Shown here: piece by piece, positions 61,103-64,000 of the stretch
Layout: each line of letters opens with the position of its first letter
Position numbering within the stretch: the first letter of the stretch is position 1
Origin: a virus
Direction: 5' to 3' (one strand)
DNA: 64,000 nt
Virus record (IMG/VR): IMGVR_UViG_3300044837_000085
Location: 1-64,000 of that record
Made by a program: the position numbers and the translations under genes
Notes under the pieces: model-generated
The model's database searches: none
Seen by the model: only the letters and a program-made list of their open reading frames with translations
Told to the model about the DNA's origin: nothing

Positions 61103-61468
61103 TTACGGAGACGGCGTAAGGTTCGGTGTCGCCGGATTAGCCGTCACGGCAGAATCCACAGCATCCGCGGTGCTCGTCAGCGCAGTAACGACATCGTTGA
61201 TGGCACTCTGCGTTGCGGGATCTTGCGTCGGGATTGCCGCTAGCTGCGCGGCAAGCGCGGTGTTCTGGTCCTTTAGGGCCTGTAGCGCTGCAAGTGCGGC
61301 AGTATCGCTGGCCTGCAACCGCGCAGCAACAGCTTGTAGTGCAGATACGTCGATCATGATGGTCTCCTGGTTCTTGAGTATGAGGTCCGTTGAATGCTGG
61401 ATAACCTCAAGCCGGTTTAGGACCACAGTATCCGGCAGGAAGTGGTGATAGACATCTATCTTGATCAT
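61103..61468 (-). CDS. phage small structural-type/coiled protein, 121 aa
   Basis: MIKIDVYHHFLPDTVVLNRLEVIQHSTDLILKNQETIM, then Ala/Thr-rich helices (ALQAVAARLQASDTAALAALQALKDQNTALAAQLAAI). An internal start at 61357 has a good SD (AGGAGA). I recall this KIDVYHHF-type protein next to tail/lysis genes. Confidence 0.6.
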   Translation of the reverse strand: MIKIDVYHHFLPDTVVLNRLEVIQHSTDLILKNQETIMIDVSALQAVAARLQASDTAALAALQALKDQNTALAAQLAAIPTQDPATQSAINDVVTALTSTADAVDSAVTANPATPNLTPSP

Positions 61469-61472
61469 GGTG

Positions 61473-61610
61473 TCACGCTAGCCCGAATAATCTAACGAGC
61501 GCTCGCGTGATCTGGACAATGAGGAAGTTGCCGAAGCCCCAACCCATCGCCGCGCCGAATAGTGCGATAAAGAATGCGCAGCACGTCTGCCATGTGCATG
61601 TGATTGGCAT
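61473..61610 (-). CDS. small membrane protein, 45 aa
   Basis: MPITCTWQTCCAFFIALFGAAMGWGFGNFLIVQITRALVRLFGLA; one membrane helix, amphipathic end. Confidence 0.45.
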   Translation of the reverse strand: MPITCTWQTCCAFFIALFGAAMGWGFGNFLIVQITRALVRLFGLA

Positions 61611-61622
61611 GGTAGCCTCCTG

Positions 61623-61856
61623 TTATTGCCACTCATCTTCGGTAAACTTCAATCCTCGGCTCTCGAAAGTTTCAGCCAACATCTTCGCCGTTGCTTGTGC
61701 TGCGGCCAGCCTAGTCTCGGCGGTCGCCACCTCGCTCTTGGCGTTTGCTGCCGCGCCTGTGAAGTTCATGACATCGGCGCGGTATTTGGACACAAGCGCG
61801 TTGAGGTCCATAATTTGGCTTTGTATCGCATCCCATTGATCCTGCGGCGTCGTCAT
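61623..61856 (-). CDS. coiled-coil protein, 77 aa
   Basis: MTTPQDQWDAIQSQIMDLNALVSKYRADVMNFTGAAANAKSEVATAETRLAAAQATAKML. Start overlaps the DUF3309 stop (TAATG). Confidence 0.55.
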   Translation of the reverse strand: MTTPQDQWDAIQSQIMDLNALVSKYRADVMNFTGAAANAKSEVATAETRLAAAQATAKMLAETFESRGLKFTEDEWQ

Positions 61857-62020
61857 TAAAGTCGTCCGAGCAAAAGCAAGATCAGAACAACCACGAGCAC
61901 CAAACCAATCCCGCCTCCAAGATATGGACCGCCGCCATAAAATGGCCCGCCGCCAATTCCTGAGAATCCGCCGACCAGTAAAATGATGAGAATGATCACG
62001 ACTATCGTTCCAATTGACAT
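61856..62020 (-). CDS. DUF3309 membrane protein, 54 aa
   Basis: MSIGTIVVIILIILLVGGF...GGGPYLGGGIGLVLVVVLILLLLGRL: two hydrophobic segments around a Gly/Pro/Tyr hinge, the DUF3309 pattern common in Hyphomicrobiales. Confidence 0.75.
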   Translation of the reverse strand: MSIGTIVVIILIILLVGGFSGIGGGPFYGGGPYLGGGIGLVLVVVLILLLLGRL

Positions 62021-62049
62021 AACGGTCATCCTTTATGTTTCGTGATGCT

Positions 62050-62247
62050 CTACGGCGACATCGCCGTGATTGGTGGTTGGATTTCCTCAAACGTCACGCG
62101 GTAAAACTTGCCGCGCTTCAACCTGCCGCGACGCGGGTCCAGATTGTTGGTTACAGTTTCGATTTCAAGCTTCAGGAGGCTGACTTCATAGCCACTATCC
62201 ATCAGCACTGCGGCCATGCACTCGGCCTCGAACACAATGGGAGGCAC
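62050..62247 (-). CDS. hypothetical protein, 65 aa
   Basis: MPPIVFEAECMAAVLMDSGYEVSLLKLEIETVTNNLDPRRGRLKRGKFYRVTFEEIQPP. No family. Confidence 0.45.
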   Translation of the reverse strand: MPPIVFEAECMAAVLMDSGYEVSLLKLEIETVTNNLDPRRGRLKRGKFYRVTFEEIQPPITAMSP

Positions 62248-62248
62248 T

Positions 62249-62662
62249 TCAATGCTGCCTCAAGAGCGCTACAGCCAAACTTCCAAACGCTGTCAGTATA
62301 GAGAGGGCTGATCCAATGATAACCGCGAGCAACCAAACGCCTGATGATTTTCCGCCTGTCTCCCAGCGGAATTGCTCCAGCTTGGCTGTTCGGTCTGAAA
62401 GATCGTTCTTGACCTCTTTGAGCTGCGTGGCGAGAAGCGTAGAGGCCGCATCCTGATTGGCGCGGAGAACCTTTGCCAGTTCGAGATCGAACGTTTGTTT
62501 TTGTGCTGCCAGTTCATTGATGCGCCGGGTTTCGGCTTCTCTCAGCTCGTCCTGCCTCCGATCGCTTCTTTCCCTTAAATCGTCCTGTCGCCGGATGGCC
62601 GCTTCAACGAGGTCAAGTACGTTCTTGGTCGGGTCAATGACCGTCTTGTATTGATCTGGCAT
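62249..62662 (-). CDS. coiled-coil membrane protein, 137 aa
   Basis: MPDQYKTVIDPTKNVLDLVEAAIRRQDDLRERSDRRQDELREAETRRINELAAQKQTF coiled coil, then a C-terminal membrane helix (GVWLLAVIIGSALSILTAFGSLAVALL). The shape fits a phage envelope/lysis accessory; I recall the sequence from prophages next to similar genes. Confidence 0.65.
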   Translation of the reverse strand: MPDQYKTVIDPTKNVLDLVEAAIRRQDDLRERSDRRQDELREAETRRINELAAQKQTFDLELAKVLRANQDAASTLLATQLKEVKNDLSDRTAKLEQFRWETGGKSSGVWLLAVIIGSALSILTAFGSLAVALLRQH

Positions 62663-62691
62663 TCTCGCCCCCGAAAGGGGCAAAGGCCCCG

Positions 62692-62898
62692 CTAGTGAAT
62701 GTCACCTTTGTCAATTTCAAAGCCATTGGCGAGCACGACATCGTTTAGACGCATCGAAGACCTGACTAAATCCTGCGTTGCGTTTGCGAGTTTGAGCCTG
62801 GCTTCATGGAGCTTTGTTTCCTGCTCCGTGAAGTCCCTATCATTCTGCCCGTAGTCGTCATAAAGCCTACGAAGCTGACTCAGTATCGCGTTCATCAC
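62692..62898 (-). CDS. coiled-coil protein, 68 aa
   Basis: MMNAILSQLRRLYDDYGQNDRDFTEQETKLHEARLKLANATQDLVRSSMRLNDVV. Overlaps the 63176 gene stop. Confidence 0.5.
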   Translation of the reverse strand: MMNAILSQLRRLYDDYGQNDRDFTEQETKLHEARLKLANATQDLVRSSMRLNDVVLANGFEIDKGDIH

Positions 62899-63176
62899 TT
62901 TGACCTTACTTCTGCGGCCAAACTCTCAAGCGCGCGGGCTGCATTGTTTGCAGCGATGGCGCTGCCGTGGATCGCTTCGCCTATCCTGTCCGCCGCATCT
63001 ATTCTCTCGTCATAGCTTTCGCGAAGCTGGTTCTCCAACATCTGAATGCGGGCATCCTTTTTCTCTTCGCGCTTCTCGGATTTGTAGAGAAAAACCCAAA
63101 GGATCACGGCTATGAGGCCGGGCGGCCCCCATGCCTTAATAAATTCTTGCAGAATGTCCACTTGGCATTTCCTCAT
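62895..63176 (-). CDS. holin-like membrane/coiled-coil protein, 93 aa
   Basis: One membrane helix near the N-terminus (WGPPGLIAVILWVFLYKS) followed by a charged coiled coil (EKREEKKDARIQMLENQLRESYDERI). Compatible with a one-helix holin or spanin-type partner; not proven. Confidence 0.5.
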   Translation of the reverse strand: MRKCQVDILQEFIKAWGPPGLIAVILWVFLYKSEKREEKKDARIQMLENQLRESYDERIDAADRIGEAIHGSAIAANNAARALESLAAEVRSK

Positions 63177-63209
63177 TCCTAGCTCGTTAACTTCTGTCCG
63201 CTAGGAATC
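63176..63209. terminator. inverted repeat ATTCCTAGC / GCTAGGAAT
   Basis: Nine-bp arms around 15 bases, between the 63299 and 63176 genes; may be an attenuator or regulator site. Bases 63210-63298 show no gene. Confidence 0.35.
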
Positions 63210-63298
63210 ATCCCAGCCGTCGATCGGGATTGCGCCCGGTTGGCGGTCAGGGTCGTCGCTGCGCCTCGAACGCAACGGCGGCCCGCCTCTTAATTCCT

Positions 63299-63901
63299 TT
63301 ATTGCCCGTTACGCAGTCGTGACATCTTGTCCTTGGCGTCCTGCATGTCACGTTCGTTCTGCTTGATGAATGTCTCCAACTGAAGAACGCGGGTCTGCAG
63401 CATTGTGTCGTTTTGATCTTTGGATAGTGCCAGCTTGACCGTGGCGAGTTGCCCCTGCAATGACTGCAACTGCGTGAATGCAAGCTTGGAAGCCATTTCT
63501 GCCGATTCCATCGCGGATGCGTTCTGGCTCTTGGAGATGGTGCCAAGCGTCTTGGTTAGCTCCCCGAGGCTTCCGGTGATTTCTGTTTTGATGTCGTTCT
63601 GATTCTTGACCACTTCCCTTTTGGTGTCGTCGATCTTGACTCCGACCTCCTTCTTCACGCCACTTATCGACTCCTCCAGTGTTCGATCTGTGACCAGGGT
63701 CTTGCCGCCCATACCAACCCAGCCCTGCCACGCGAAGCCGAGTACGGTGACTACCGCGATGATGATCAACGCTCCCTTGTAGTACGGACCCATCTTCTTG
63801 TTGAAGCTGTTGACGAGAACAGGATTGTTTTCGCGCAACTCCCGCTTGGTGACGGGATGAGGTCGAGTTCGACGCCGCACCGTCTTCTTTGGTGCACTCA
63901 C
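63299..63901 (-). CDS. membrane-anchored coiled-coil protein, 200 aa
   Basis: GTG start in GGTGAG overlapping the previous stop. Basic N-terminus, one membrane helix (GALIIIAVVTVLGFAWQGW), then a long coiled coil (SGVKKEVGVKIDDTKREVVKNQNDIKTEITGSLGELTKTL...). Ends KDKMSRLRNGQ. Possibly in the lysis/tail gene group. Confidence 0.6.
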   Translation of the reverse strand: MSAPKKTVRRRTRPHPVTKRELRENNPVLVNSFNKKMGPYYKGALIIIAVVTVLGFAWQGWVGMGGKTLVTDRTLEESISGVKKEVGVKIDDTKREVVKNQNDIKTEITGSLGELTKTLGTISKSQNASAMESAEMASKLAFTQLQSLQGQLATVKLALSKDQNDTMLQTRVLQLETFIKQNERDMQDAKDKMSRLRNGQ

Positions 63902-63999
63902 CTGATAATCTGCACTGGCAATGTCTTTGGCTGGACTGCAAGCGTGGCGGCCATCCGCTGGCTTCCCCTGAGCATCATGCGATCACCGAACCAGAATCC
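63898..63999 (-). CDS. partial gene entering from the right
   Basis: The last 33 codons (…FWFGDRMMLRGSQRMAATLAVQPKTLPVQIIR) of a longer leftward gene; the stop overlaps the GTG of the 63901 gene. The product cannot be identified from the fragment. Confidence 0.5.
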   Translation of the reverse strand, partial: GFWFGDRMMLRGSQRMAATLAVQPKTLPVQIIR

Positions 64000-64000
64000 A

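Noticed and set aside
1-64000. Reverse transcriptase, diversity-generating element, retron or Cas genes
   Set aside because: No reverse transcriptase, Cas or template/variable repeat motifs were recognised on either strand.

Overview
The window reads as a large temperate phage, prophage or phage-plasmid of an alphaproteobacterium, most likely Hyphomicrobiales (Bradyrhizobium/Rhodopseudomonas-like). The supports are a GcrA-type protein, DUF3606, DUF3309 and DUF3310 proteins, the style of the integrase and of many small orphan genes, and moderate-to-high GC. I assigned families from remembered motifs only; no database search was possible.

Layout. (1) 0.06-16.7 kb: rightward small genes with plasmid-like anti-restriction functions (ArdC-like; DUF3560-methyltransferase). 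They are separated by two families of short repeats (GGGGCCAGA type and CTACGGCTGATTTT type), and eight genes are preceded by a small covarying hairpin next to the Shine-Dalgarno (SD) sequence. The block ends with a release-factor-2-like protein from which the GGQ domain is missing. (2) 16.9-20.7 kb: a candidate toxin-antitoxin pair cut into by a decayed IS1595-type transposon, then an HNH gene. (3) 20.6-21.1 kb: an array of six tRNA genes on the minus strand. (4) 21-42.6 kb: a long, tightly overlapping leftward early operon. It carries a replication initiator, a PD-(D/E)XK-like nuclease, a papain-like protease, ThyX, a DNA methyltransferase interrupted by an intein, a beta clamp (DnaN), a CtrA/OmpR-like winged helix, a GcrA homologue, a homing endonuclease, DnaA and a CII-like regulator. 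(5) 42.6-43.4 kb: a lambda-like switch, with two divergent HTH genes and five copies of a palindromic operator in two clusters. (6) 43.4-59 kb: a rightward operon of small genes, a tRNA-Arg, Lar and a tyrosine integrase with putative arm sites. (7) 59-64 kb: mostly leftward genes for secreted and membrane/coiled-coil proteins, and an HNH gene.

The most notable finding is a set of IS1595-like transposons. Five are intact and flanked by 8-bp target duplications, and one is a remnant. Each intact element splits a gene that becomes a clean open reading frame when the element and one duplication copy are removed. Two of them (6799-7332 and 51953-52344) encode no transposase, share ends with the autonomous element at 2432-4077, and carry unrelated cargo ORFs fused to the same end, which supplies the SD and start codon. 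The other candidates for new biology are the GGQ-less RF2, the hairpin leaders, the two intergenic repeat families, the GGNNN pentanucleotide tract, and the co-occurrence of DnaA, GcrA, a CtrA-like DNA-binding domain, a beta clamp and a methyltransferase in one phage operon.
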